Assembly (NCBI RefSeq): GCF_003233725.1
Contig: NZ_QKQV01000001.1
Coordinates: 186,001 to 250,000 of the forward strand
From: Mesonia sp. K7
GTDB taxonomy: Bacteria; Bacteroidota; Bacteroidia; Flavobacteriales; Flavobacteriaceae
DNA: 64,000 nucleotides
Reading direction: 5' to 3'
Below the pieces are notes generated by a model, which saw only the letters and a list, made by a program, of their open reading frames with translations, had not been told where the DNA came from and did no database searches. The translations under genes were made by a program, and so were the position numbers. Of the stretch, positions 18,515 to 27,000 are shown in pieces (positions within the stretch are counted from its first letter, which is position 1; the number at the start of each line of letters is the position of its first letter).

Positions 18515-19912
18515 CTATTTTCCATCTTCATGTAACTCTGTAAAATGCTTATAAAAATACGGGATGGTTTCTATTCCTTTTAGGAAATTCCAAACGCCAA
18601 AATGCTCGTTAGGAGAATGAATAGCATCGCTGTCTAAACCAAAGCCCATTAGCACTGTTTTACTTTTTAATTCTTCTTCAAACATAGCAACAATCGGGAT
18701 ACTTCCACCACTTCGCTGAGGAATTGGTGTTTTTCCAAAAGTGGTTTCGTAAGCCTTACTCGCTGCTTTGTATGCGATACTATCTATTGGAGTAACATAA
18801 CCTTGACCGCCATGATGTGGTTTTACTTTTACCGTAACGCCTTTGGGAGCAATACTTTCGAAATGGATTTTAAACAATTGTGTGATCTCTTCCCAATCTT
18901 GGTTAGGTACCAATCGCATCGAAATTTTAGCGAAAGCTTTACTCGGAATAACTGTTTTGGCACCTTCACCAATGTAACCTCCCCAAATTCCGTTAACGTC
19001 CAATGTAGGTCTAATGGAGTTGCGTTCGTTGGTTGTAAAACCTTTTTCGCCATAAACATCGTTAATTTTTAATGCTTCTTTATATTTTTCTAAATTGAAA
19101 GGCGCTTCTGCCATTTTTGCTCTTTCGGCAGTAGTCAATTCCTCTACCCGATCATAAAATCCTGGAATGGTAATGTGGTTGTTTTCGTCATGAAGCGAAG
19201 CAATCATTTTTGTCAGCACATTGATAGGGTTGGCAACGGCTCCACCATATAAACCTGAATGCAAATCACGATTTGGTCCCGTAACTTCAACCTCAACATA
19301 ACTCAAACCACGCAAACCCGTGGTGATAGAAGGCACATCATTGGCAATCATTCCCGTATCGGAAATTAGAATTACATCATTCGCCAATTTTTCTTTGTTT
19401 CTTTTGATAAACCAACCTAAATTTTCGCTACCTACTTCTTCTTCACCTTCAATCATAAACTTAATGTTACACGGCAGTTCGTTGTTTTTTACCATATACT
19501 CCAAAGCTTTCACGTGCATAAACATTTGCCCTTTGTCATCACAAGCACCACGCGCAAAAATAGCTCCGTCTGGATGTATTTTAGTGCTTTTTAATTTTGG
19601 TTCATATGGCGGATGATCCCAAAGTTCTAAAGGATCTGCGGGTTGTACATCGTAATGCCCGTACACCAAAACGGTTGGCAGGCTGTCAGCGATAATTCTT
19701 TCCCCATAAACCACCGGAAAACCTGGTGTTTTACAGATTTCCACTTTAGTGCAGCCTGCTTTTTCAAGGCTTTTTTTCACCTCTTTAGCAGTTCTCACCA
19801 CATCATTTTTATATGTTGGATCGGCACTTACCGAAGGTATTTTTAACAATTCGATAAGCTCGGCAATAAAACGTTGTTTGTTGTCTCTTATATAAGATTT
19901 TATATTTTCCAT
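18515..19912 (-). CDS. M20 family dipeptidase
   Basis: 465 residues, a two-zinc aminoacylase/dipeptidase fold with an inserted dimerisation domain. Metal and catalytic motifs are VYGHYDVQP (first zinc His and catalytic Asp), ARGACDDKGQ (bridging Asp) and EGEEEVGS (general-base Glu), with a late HSPNEHF. The lid domain spans about 200-350. No signal peptide is seen, so it is likely cytoplasmic and acts on short peptides. It resembles the dipeptidase group annotated as M20/M25/M40 (CNDP-like). It is divergent from the tRNA-Leu gene. Confidence 0.92.
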   Translation of the reverse strand: MENIKSYIRDNKQRFIAELIELLKIPSVSADPTYKNDVVRTAKEVKKSLEKAGCTKVEICKTPGFPVVYGERIIADSLPTVLVYGHYDVQPADPLELWDHPPYEPKLKSTKIHPDGAIFARGACDDKGQMFMHVKALEYMVKNNELPCNIKFMIEGEEEVGSENLGWFIKRNKEKLANDVILISDTGMIANDVPSITTGLRGLSYVEVEVTGPNRDLHSGLYGGAVANPINVLTKMIASLHDENNHITIPGFYDRVEELTTAERAKMAEAPFNLEKYKEALKINDVYGEKGFTTNERNSIRPTLDVNGIWGGYIGEGAKTVIPSKAFAKISMRLVPNQDWEEITQLFKIHFESIAPKGVTVKVKPHHGGQGYVTPIDSIAYKAASKAYETTFGKTPIPQRSGGSIPIVAMFEEELKSKTVLMGFGLDSDAIHSPNEHFGVWNFLKGIETIPYFYKHFTELHEDGK

Positions 19913-20001
19913 GAAAGTAATTTTAGAGGTTGAATATACTCACTTGAACAGATATATTAAAATTTTTAAAAAATGTTTAGCATAAAATAGCTTTCTTTAA
20001 T

Positions 20002-20009
20002 TATATTTG
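20002..20009 (+). promoter_or_regulatory. -7 box of tRNA-Leu
   Basis: TATATTTG followed by C, an exact consensus match 43 bases before the tRNA 5' end. Confidence 0.55.
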
Positions 20010-20052
20010 CATCCGCTAAACAGTATTTTTGAATGTTTGGCTGTCCTAAATT

Positions 20053-20134
20053 GCGGGTGTGGTGGAATTGGTAGACACGCCAGACTTAGGATCTGGTGCC
20101 GCAAGGTGTGAAGGTTCGAGTCCTTTCACCCGCA
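20053..20134 (+). tRNA. tRNA-Leu (anticodon TAG)
   Basis: The acceptor stem GCGGGTG pairs with CACCCGC, with discriminator A at 20134. The anticodon stem CCAGA/TCTGG holds the loop CTTAGGA, giving anticodon UAG (CUN codons). A long variable arm marks the leucine class, and GGTTCGAGTCC is the T loop region. CCA is not encoded. A terminator follows within 10 bases. Confidence 0.96.
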
Positions 20135-20140
20135 CAATAA

Positions 20141-20168
20141 AAGCCCTCATATTTTTGAGGGCTTTTTT
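20141..20168 (+). terminator. Terminator of tRNA-Leu
   Basis: AAGCCCTCA and TGAGGGCTT form a 9-bp stem (20141-20149 and 20156-20164), followed by a T run. Confidence 0.88.
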
Positions 20169-20184
20169 TATTACCTTTACCCTA

Positions 20185-20685
20185 ATGAAAAACCGACCTC
20201 GACTTCAAATACCTCTAAAAAGATCAGATTATATAATTGAAAGTTTATGTCTTCTAGCGCTTGCTGGGATATGGTTTTTGGCGTTTTACAAGTATCATAT
20301 ACTGCCAGAAGAAATTCCTACACATTACAATGGTTCTGGTAAAGCCGATGCCTTTGGAAGTAAAGAATACCTCATCACTTTACCCATTGTTGCCACGGTA
20401 CTTTACTTGTTTCTCAGTATTTTTCAGAAGTTTCCGCATATGTATAATTATATGGTAAAAATCACTGAAGCTAATGCTTATAGACAATACCAGTTAGCAA
20501 CGAGAATGATGCGGATACTCAAACTTTGTTGCGTTCTTATTTTTGCAGGTATTATTTACCTTTCGGTGGAAAGTACGCTGAACAAAACCTACGAATTAAA
20601 TGGTTGGTTTATTCCTGTCATTATCATTTTACCACTCGTTCCTTTGATTTATTATTTTAATGCTTCTTCCAAACATGAAAAATAA
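20185..20685 (+). CDS. DUF1648 domain membrane protein
   Basis: 166 residues from the ATG at 20185; the frame is open upstream, but that would read through the tRNA. The DUF1648 motif is LPEEIPTHYNGSGKADAFGSK (about 41-61). It has about four hydrophobic segments, at about 20-37, 64-82, 110-130 and 140-158. Related domains occur in SdpI immunity-type proteins and membrane regulators, but the function here is unknown. The stop overlaps the next gene. Confidence 0.82.
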   Translation: MKNRPRLQIPLKRSDYIIESLCLLALAGIWFLAFYKYHILPEEIPTHYNGSGKADAFGSKEYLITLPIVATVLYLFLSIFQKFPHMYNYMVKITEANAYRQYQLATRMMRILKLCCVLIFAGIIYLSVESTLNKTYELNGWFIPVIIILPLVPLIYYFNASSKHEK

Positions 20686-21895
20686 ATACAATGTGATTGT
20701 GATTGGTGGTGGCGCTTCAGGTTTTTTTACGGCAATTCGTATAAAAGAAGAGTACCCAAACTTAAGCGTTGTGATTCTCGAAAGAGGAAAAGATGTGCTT
20801 TCAAAAGTAAAAATATCTGGCGGCGGTCGTTGCAATGTCACTCACGCAGAGTTTATCCCTAACGAACTTACCAAAAATTATCCTCGTGGCGAAAAAGAAT
20901 TGCTCGGCCCGTTTCATCAGTTTATGACAGGAGATATGATTGGTTGGTTTGAAACTAATGGGGTTGCACTCAAAACCGAAGAAGACGGTAGGATGTTTCC
21001 TGTAACTGACGATTCGCAAACCATTATTGATTGTTTTATAGAGAAATGCAGCGAACTTGCTATCGAGATCAAAACCTTAGAGAGCGTTCAGAAGATTGCT
21101 CAAAATCAAAATTCTTGGCAAATAGAAACAAAAAATAATTTTTTCTGTTGTCAACAATTAGTGATTGCATCAGGTAGTAATCCTAAAATTTGGAATTTCC
21201 TACAAGAAAACCTCAACCAACCTATCGTTGAGCCTGTGCCCTCTTTATTTACCTTTAACACCAAAGAAAAACTGATCGAAGGTCTTGCCGGAATTTCAAC
21301 ACACGTAAATGTAAAAGTTTTGGATACTGATCTAGAAGAAAATGGCCCGCTGCTCATCACACACTGGGGTTTTAGTGGCCCAAGTATTTTACGACTTTCG
21401 GCTTGGGGCGCAAAAGTTTTGGCAGCTAAAAACTATCAATTCAGGATTGAAATTAATTGGACAAATCTATCTGAAGATGAAGTTTTGGAGGAGTTGATGA
21501 ATTATAAAAATGAAAATCCAAAACAGCAAATCCTCACCAATAACTTATTTGATATTCCGAAACGTTTATGGCGAAAACTGATGGAAAGTACTTCCGTAGA
21601 TTTGACCAAAAAATGGGCTGATCTTTCTAAAAAAGAACTTCTTCTAATTCAGCGACAGCTGACGCGAAATGTTTTCCATATACAAGGCAAGAGTACTTTT
21701 AAGGAAGAATTTGTTACCGCTGGTGGCATCGACCTAAAAACCGTCAATTTCAAAACTATGGAAAGTAAATTACATCAAAATTTATTTTATGTTGGAGAAA
21801 CGCTCAATATCGATGCAATTACCGGTGGATTCAACTTTCAAAACGCGTGGACAACGGCTTATATCGCCGCCAAAGAAATTGCTTCTCGCTTCTAA
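20675..21895 (+). CDS. NAD(P)/FAD-dependent oxidoreductase, HI0933/YhiN family
   Basis: 406 residues from the ATG at 20675 (MKNKYNVIVIGGGASG), preferred over an ATG five codons upstream because it puts the dinucleotide-binding motif at the usual distance from the N terminus. It overlaps the DUF1648 gene by 11 bases. FAD site GGGASGFF at 11-18, then SGGGRCNVTH, the family signature, and a C-terminal GGFNFQNAWTTAY that completes the FAD domain. Related proteins include bile-acid reductase BaiN, but most are uncharacterised. Confidence 0.9.
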   Translation: MKNKYNVIVIGGGASGFFTAIRIKEEYPNLSVVILERGKDVLSKVKISGGGRCNVTHAEFIPNELTKNYPRGEKELLGPFHQFMTGDMIGWFETNGVALKTEEDGRMFPVTDDSQTIIDCFIEKCSELAIEIKTLESVQKIAQNQNSWQIETKNNFFCCQQLVIASGSNPKIWNFLQENLNQPIVEPVPSLFTFNTKEKLIEGLAGISTHVNVKVLDTDLEENGPLLITHWGFSGPSILRLSAWGAKVLAAKNYQFRIEINWTNLSEDEVLEELMNYKNENPKQQILTNNLFDIPKRLWRKLMESTSVDLTKKWADLSKKELLLIQRQLTRNVFHIQGKSTFKEEFVTAGGIDLKTVNFKTMESKLHQNLFYVGETLNIDAITGGFNFQNAWTTAYIAAKEIASRF

Positions 21896-22494
21896 AGTTT
21901 ATTTTCTTTTTTGATGGCTTTTGCAAGGTCAGATTTCCCTTGTTTTTTTAATGCTCGTACAACCGAAAGTTGATCCGCTTTCGAATGTTTTTGATGTAAT
22001 TTGGCGACCGCTTCTATATCTATTGCTTCTAACCAAAAGCCTGTAATGTGAGGGAAATTGTCATTAATTTCGCTCTCAGAAATCGATTCGTAAAAAACAG
22101 GGTTTTCTTGGTTTTTTTCAAAATGATTTGTCAAATTTTTTAGCGATTGTGCTAACTCTGTTGAAGTTTGTTTTTTGATTTTTACATCAACATGTACCGC
22201 AGCATAGTCCCACGTACTAATTCCTTTTTTCTGGTACCAGCTTCCCGAAACATAAGCATCTTCACTCTTAAAAATAAGCAAAGCTTTTTGGTTTTCACTT
22301 AAAAAAGGCAACATTTCATTATGATTGGCTATATGAGCAAAAAAGCGAAGTTTCTCTGAAGTTTCATCAACCAAAACAGGAATGTGTGTCGCCAAAAGTG
22401 GTTCTTGTATGACAAATGTCGCAAAAGGATTGGCTTTTATAATGGGTAATATTTCTGCGAAAGCGGTTTTTTTATATTTAGGAGGCTGATACAT
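21892..22494 (-). CDS. PaiB family FMN-binding protein
   Basis: 200 residues. It begins MYQPPKYKKTAF, the invariant PaiB start, and contains THIPVLVDE, FFAHIANHNE, SGSWYQKKGISTWDYAAVHV and the late HITGFWLEAIDIEA. PaiB of Bacillus was described as a negative regulator of sporulation and protease genes; the fold is a split-barrel flavin-binding domain. It overlaps the convergent flavoprotein gene by 4 bases and starts directly at the stop of TspO. Confidence 0.9.
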   Translation of the reverse strand: MYQPPKYKKTAFAEILPIIKANPFATFVIQEPLLATHIPVLVDETSEKLRFFAHIANHNEMLPFLSENQKALLIFKSEDAYVSGSWYQKKGISTWDYAAVHVDVKIKKQTSTELAQSLKNLTNHFEKNQENPVFYESISESEINDNFPHITGFWLEAIDIEAVAKLHQKHSKADQLSVVRALKKQGKSDLAKAIKKENKL

Positions 22495-22968
22495 CTAGTT
22501 GAGTCGCCAAATTTCGAAATTCAACACCCACATATAAACAACCCACGCAATGTAAGGTATAAGCAAATAAGTCGCTAAATTGGAAGCAATTTTAAACCAT
22601 TTGATGGTAAAAAATATCAAAATGAGCAGTGCTGAAATAATCAGTAAACTCAAAAATAACTGGTTGAGCCCAAAAAAAGTAATCGCCCAAGCAGTGTTGA
22701 GCAATAAAATAAATCCAAAGTGATAAAAAGCGGTTTTCACCCAAACGTGATGTAAACCTCGGTTACAAACCAAGCCAATGGCAACTCCTAACACAGAAAA
22801 AATCACCAACCAAATGCCGAGAAATAAGTTTCCAGAAAGTTCAAAACTTGGTCTACTCAAAAGATTGTATCCAACTTCGAGTGTAGATTGTATGGTTATT
22901 ACCGTGACAAAACCCACTAGTAAACAAACCAAAACAGACAAAAACACATATTTTAGGTTGATAACCAT
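22495..22968 (-). CDS. tspO: TspO/MBR family membrane protein
   Basis: 157 residues with five hydrophobic segments, the TspO topology. Recognisable are the SRPSFELSGNLFLGIWLVIFS region after helix 1, LNTAWAITFFGLN in helix 3, and the closing LIPYIAWVVYMWVLNFEIWRLN, the conserved helix 5. TspO binds tetrapyrroles and sterol-like ligands and modulates stress responses. It is first in a two-gene operon with the PaiB gene. A weak -7 box, TAAATTAG, lies at 22986-22993 on the minus strand. Confidence 0.85.
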   Translation of the reverse strand: MVINLKYVFLSVLVCLLVGFVTVITIQSTLEVGYNLLSRPSFELSGNLFLGIWLVIFSVLGVAIGLVCNRGLHHVWVKTAFYHFGFILLLNTAWAITFFGLNQLFLSLLIISALLILIFFTIKWFKIASNLATYLLIPYIAWVVYMWVLNFEIWRLN

Positions 22969-23037
22969 TTTTGTAGATTGGGAATCTAATTTATAAATTA
23001 ATTTTGAATTGGCATAATTTCCTGCCTATGGGTTACT

Positions 23038-23045
23038 TATATTTG
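23038..23045 (+). promoter_or_regulatory. -7 box of the isoprenoid operon
   Basis: TATATTTG followed by C, an exact match 14 bases before the mvaD ATG at 23060. Confidence 0.6.
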
Positions 23046-23059
23046 CAAAAATTTTTTTG

Positions 23060-24145
23060 ATGAATCTCGAAAAATTTATTTTAAAAGAAATAGATCAACT
23101 TCCAGAAAGTGGTAAAAACACTTGGGAAGCTCCCAGTAACATAGCTTTGGTGAAATATTGGGGAAAATATGGTGAACAACTGCCCAAGAACACTTCCATT
23201 AGTTTTACACTTAAAAACTGTAAGACCATTACCCAACTTTCATACAAAAAGAAAGAAAATCGGGATGGTTTCTCTGTAAAAGTGATTTTTGATGGGAAAG
23301 AAAACGAAGATTTTAAACCTAAAATCATTAAGTTTTTTGAGCGAATCGAAACTTACCTTCCATTTTTGAAGTCTTACGATTTTGTAATTGATACCCAAAA
23401 TACTTTTCCCCACAGCAGCGGCATCGCTTCTTCTGCCAGTGGAATGGCAGCGCTTTCGCTCTGTTTGATGGATATGGAGAAAAAAATCAATCCAAACACT
23501 TCCCAAGAACATTTTTATGAAAAAGCCTCTTTCTTGGCACGTTTAGGCTCAGGAAGTGCGGCAAGAAGTGTCAAAGGTAATTTGGTCGTGTGGGGCGAAC
23601 ATCCCAAAATCGAAAACAGCAACAATTATACAGGTATAGCATATCCATACGAAGTGCATAAAAACTTCCAGAATTATCAAGACACGATTTTAATTGTCGA
23701 AAAAGGTAAAAAAGAAGTAAGTTCTTCGGTTGGGCACGATTTGATGCACCATCACGCTTTTGCGGAACAGCGATTTTTGCAAGCCCAAGACAATATTTCT
23801 AAGATGATTTCTATCTTGAAGCAAGGAAACCTCGATGACTTCATCAATTTGGTGGAAAGTGAAGCTTTAACGCTGCATGCAATGATGATGACCAGCAATC
23901 CGTATTACATTTTAATGAAGCCCAACACCTTAAAAATCATCAATAAAATATGGCAATACCGCAAAGAAACTGGTTCTAAAGTTTGTTTTACCTTAGACGC
24001 CGGAGCAAATGTGCATGTATTGTTCCCTGAAAAGGAAAAAAGCAAAATTTTAGAATTCATTAAGAGTCAGTTAGTTGATTATTGTGAAAAAGGTATGTAT
24101 ATTTGTGATAACGTAGGTTTTGGTGATGAAAAAATAAATCATTAA
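23060..24145 (+). CDS. mvaD: Diphosphomevalonate decarboxylase
   Basis: 361 residues from the ATG at 23060; the TTG one codon earlier is not needed. It shows WEAPSNIALVKYWGK (the family N-terminal motif), SISFTL, the GHMP phosphate loop HSSGIASSASGMAALSL, and GSGSAARSV. It makes isopentenyl diphosphate from mevalonate 5-diphosphate with ATP. It begins the operon mvaD, GHMP kinase, UbiA, pseudouridine synthase. Presence of the mevalonate route instead of the MEP route is typical of Flavobacteriaceae. Confidence 0.93.
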   Translation: MNLEKFILKEIDQLPESGKNTWEAPSNIALVKYWGKYGEQLPKNTSISFTLKNCKTITQLSYKKKENRDGFSVKVIFDGKENEDFKPKIIKFFERIETYLPFLKSYDFVIDTQNTFPHSSGIASSASGMAALSLCLMDMEKKINPNTSQEHFYEKASFLARLGSGSAARSVKGNLVVWGEHPKIENSNNYTGIAYPYEVHKNFQNYQDTILIVEKGKKEVSSSVGHDLMHHHAFAEQRFLQAQDNISKMISILKQGNLDDFINLVESEALTLHAMMMTSNPYYILMKPNTLKIINKIWQYRKETGSKVCFTLDAGANVHVLFPEKEKSKILEFIKSQLVDYCEKGMYICDNVGFGDEKINH

Positions 24146-24164
24146 AAGCCTAAAGCATTTGCCA

Positions 24165-25103
24165 ATGAAAGGACCATTATTTTATTCGAAAATATTACTC
24201 TTTGGAGAATACGGTATTATCAAAGACTCTAAAGGCTTATCAATACCTTACAACTTTTACAATGGTGCCTTAAAGAGTTCTGATAACTTTACTGAAAGTC
24301 AAGAAAAATCGAACAAAAACCTTGAGCGTTTTGTTAGTTACCTAGAGCAGCTTCAGAACGAAAATCCAGAAATGGTCACTTTTGATATTACTGCTTTAAG
24401 ACAGGATATTGCCAATGGTTTGTATTTTGACAGTAGTATTCCGCAAGGTTATGGTGTGGGAAGCAGCGGTGCTTTGGTCGCAGCTATATATGACCAATAT
24501 GCCAAAAACAAAATCACTATTCTAGAGAATTTAACCCGCGAAAAGCTTCTAAAGCTAAAAGCTATTTTTGGTGAAATGGAATCTTTTTTCCACGGGAAAT
24601 CATCTGGACTCGACCCATTAAACAGTTATTTGAGTTTGCCTATTTTAATCAATTCAAAAGACAATATAGAGACCACAGGTATTCCTTCCCAAACCGAAAA
24701 AGGGAAACAAGCCGTCTTTCTTATCGATAGTGGAATTATTGGAGAAACCGCTCCGATGGTGAACATTTTTATGGATAAAATGAAGAAAGAAGGTTTCCGA
24801 AAAATGCTGAAAGACAAGTTCGTCAAACATACCGATGCTTGTGTAGAAGATTTCTTAAAAGGTGATGCCAAATCACTTTTCGGAAATATGAAAAAACTTT
24901 CTAAAGTGGTTTTACACAACTTCAAGCCAATGATTCCGAAACAATTCCATCAAATCTGGAAAGAAGGAATAGAATCTGGGGCTTACTATCTTAAACTTTG
25001 TGGTTCTGGTGGTGGTGGTTATATTCTCGGCTTTACCCAAGACATCGATAAAGCCAAAAAAATCTTGAAAGACTACCCGTTAGAAGTCGTTTATAATTTC
25101 TAG
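24165..25103 (+). CDS. GHMP kinase, probable mevalonate kinase
   Basis: 312 residues from the ATG at 24165 (a TTG two codons before is less likely). YSKILLFGEYGII is the kinase N-terminal motif, IPQGYGVGSSGALVAAI the ATP-binding GHMP loop, and LCGSGGGGYILGF the C-terminal motif 3. Its place between mvaD and the UbiA gene supports a mevalonate or phosphomevalonate kinase role. Which of the two it phosphorylates cannot be fixed from the sequence, and no second GHMP kinase lies in the cluster. Confidence 0.8.
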   Translation: MKGPLFYSKILLFGEYGIIKDSKGLSIPYNFYNGALKSSDNFTESQEKSNKNLERFVSYLEQLQNENPEMVTFDITALRQDIANGLYFDSSIPQGYGVGSSGALVAAIYDQYAKNKITILENLTREKLLKLKAIFGEMESFFHGKSSGLDPLNSYLSLPILINSKDNIETTGIPSQTEKGKQAVFLIDSGIIGETAPMVNIFMDKMKKEGFRKMLKDKFVKHTDACVEDFLKGDAKSLFGNMKKLSKVVLHNFKPMIPKQFHQIWKEGIESGAYYLKLCGSGGGGYILGFTQDIDKAKKILKDYPLEVVYNF

Positions 25104-25105
25104 AT

Positions 25106-26014
25106 ATGTCTATTGGTAACCCCAAACCGCTACATTACAAACTTTTTAGCTTGTTTTCTGTAGTGCGAGGTTATAACATTCTTATGATTGTTATCGCCCA
25201 ATATTTGGCTGCCATTTTTATTCTTGGTAAAGATTATAGTATTCGAGAAGTTCTTCTTAATTTTCATTTATTTCTTATCATTTTAGCGAGCTCACTCGCC
25301 ATTGCCGCAGGTTACATCATCAATAGTTTTTACGACACCGAAAAAGATTATATCAACCGGCCACAGAAAACCATGTTGGATAATTACATCAGTCAAAAAA
25401 CAAAGCTTTCTGTCTATTTTATTCTCAACATCCTTACCATTGTTATTGCGAGTTATGTGTCTTTTAGAGCAGTAGTTTTTTTTTCATTGTATATTTTTGG
25501 GTTGTGGTTTTATTCACACAAACTCAAAAAACTGCCTTTCGTAGGAAACATTACTGCTTCTATTTTGGCGATCACTCCATTTTTTGCCGTTTTTATCTAT
25601 TACCATAATTTTGATTTGGTGATTTTTATTCACGCTACCTACTTGTTTTTACTTTTAACGATCCGAGAAATTGTAAAAGACCTAGAAAACCTTAGAGGGG
25701 ATTTTGCACAGAATTACCAAACTATTCCTGTGGTTTACGGAATTCGATTTACAAAGAAAATCATTTCACTTTTAGTCTTGTTTACGACAATTCCCACACT
25801 TATTCTGATGACCAACAATTTTAACCTCGGTTATATGAATTGGTATTTTCTGCTCAGTTTTGTGCTGTTGGTCACCTTCCTGATTCTAATTTGGCAAGCT
25901 GGAACCAAGGCTCAGTACAACAAAATGCACAATTTCCTGAAATTTATAATTGTCGCTGGAGTTTTTAGTATCTTACTGATAGAAATAGATATGGTAATTA
26001 ACAGATTTTTATAA
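25106..26014 (+). CDS. UbiA family prenyltransferase (geranylgeranylglycerol-phosphate synthase-like)
   Basis: 302 residues with about eight membrane segments. The first Asp motif NSFYDTEKD is at 73-81 and the second, REIVKDLENLRGD, lies about 110 residues later; both bind prenyl diphosphate through magnesium. The family includes enzymes for quinones, haem O and archaeal-type ether lipids. Relatives in Flavobacteriaceae are commonly annotated as geranylgeranylglycerol-phosphate geranylgeranyltransferase, though the acceptor is unproven. It begins 2 bases after the GHMP kinase stop. Confidence 0.85.
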   Translation: MSIGNPKPLHYKLFSLFSVVRGYNILMIVIAQYLAAIFILGKDYSIREVLLNFHLFLIILASSLAIAAGYIINSFYDTEKDYINRPQKTMLDNYISQKTKLSVYFILNILTIVIASYVSFRAVVFFSLYIFGLWFYSHKLKKLPFVGNITASILAITPFFAVFIYYHNFDLVIFIHATYLFLLLTIREIVKDLENLRGDFAQNYQTIPVVYGIRFTKKIISLLVLFTTIPTLILMTNNFNLGYMNWYFLLSFVLLVTFLILIWQAGTKAQYNKMHNFLKFIIVAGVFSILLIEIDMVINRFL

Positions 26015-26046
26015 TCTTATAATCGTACCTTTGCAAAAAATTAGAA

Positions 26047-26853
26047 ATGAAAAAGCCTGAGAAAAGGAAATCTACTCCAAATAAAAAATCAAAACCTTCG
26101 CAGTCAAAGAAAATTGCAGTCGACAAACAAGTGCAGGATCCTGATGCGGGAATGCGCCTGAACAAGTACATTGCCAATTCGGGCATTTGCTCCAGACGCG
26201 ATGCCGATATTTATATTCAGTCGGGAAATGTAAAAGTAAACGGAAAAGTGGTAACCGAAATGGGTTACAAAGTAAAGCTATCGGACGAAGTAAAGTTTGA
26301 CGGAAGAGTAATCAATCCTGAGAAAAAAGAGTATGTATTGCTTAACAAACCCAAAGGTTTTTACGTTACTGGCAGTTTAGAAAAAAACAACAGAACCGTG
26401 ATGGATTTGATTGCTGGTGCATCAAAATCCAAGCTCAACCCTATTGGAAAACTCGATACCAGCGTCACAGGACTTTTACTTTTTACCAATGACGGAACGA
26501 TGGCAAAAAACTTGGGAAGTAGTAAAAAACTAATCCGCCAAATTTATCACGTAGAACTCAACAAAAATTTAAGTCAAGCCGATTTAGAATTGATAAAAGA
26601 AGGAGTAACTTTAGAAGATGGAAAAGTGATTGTTGATGCGGTAGATTATGTAGAAAACAAACCCAAAAAAGAAGTAGGTATTGAGTTAAAAAGTACTAAA
26701 CCCCACGTGGTACAACGCTTGTTTAAAAAATTAGGATATGAAGTAGTGAAACTAGATCGCGTTGTTTTTGGTGGTTTAACTAAAAAAGATTTACCAAGAG
26801 GTAATTACAGACACCTTAATAAACAGGAAATCATTAATTTGGGGATGATTTAA
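26047..26853 (+). CDS. Ribosomal large-subunit pseudouridine synthase, RsuA/RluB family
   Basis: 268 residues. A Lys-rich N-terminal tail (1-33), an S4 RNA-binding domain (about 36-95, MRLNKYIANSGICSRRDAD), then the catalytic domain. The catalytic Asp is Asp137 in GKLDTSVTGLLLFTNDG, where Lys replaces the usual Arg of the GRLD motif. It isomerises a uridine in 23S rRNA, probably in the peptidyl-transferase region if it is RluB. It lies 32 bases after the UbiA gene. Confidence 0.9.
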   Translation: MKKPEKRKSTPNKKSKPSQSKKIAVDKQVQDPDAGMRLNKYIANSGICSRRDADIYIQSGNVKVNGKVVTEMGYKVKLSDEVKFDGRVINPEKKEYVLLNKPKGFYVTGSLEKNNRTVMDLIAGASKSKLNPIGKLDTSVTGLLLFTNDGTMAKNLGSSKKLIRQIYHVELNKNLSQADLELIKEGVTLEDGKVIVDAVDYVENKPKKEVGIELKSTKPHVVQRLFKKLGYEVVKLDRVVFGGLTKKDLPRGNYRHLNKQEIINLGMI

Positions 26854-26892
26854 TCAATTTATCTTTTCGGTAAAATTTTAACTAAAAGTAGC

Positions 26893-26923
26893 TTGTTTTA
26901 CATTTAAAAATAATTTCTATTTG
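26893..26923 (+). promoter_or_regulatory. Candidate promoter of the polyamine genes
   Basis: TTG at 26893-26895 and TCTATTTG at 26916-26923 (one mismatch to TAnnTTTG) with a 20-base spacer. A transcript from here would have an AT-rich untranslated leader of about 70 bases before the arginine decarboxylase ATG. Confidence 0.4.
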
Positions 26924-27000
26924 CACGAAAAATAGATTTTACTTTAATTTAAGAAAACTTTATTTATAAATTCTTAATTTTCTTTTTTAAAAAATTATAA

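Noticed and set aside
20059-20184. N-terminal extension of the DUF1648 frame
   Set aside because: It reads through tRNA-Leu and its terminator; the ATG at 20185 gives a normal family N terminus.
23057-23059. TTG start for the diphosphomevalonate decarboxylase gene
   Set aside because: An ATG follows immediately and matches the spacing from the -7 box.
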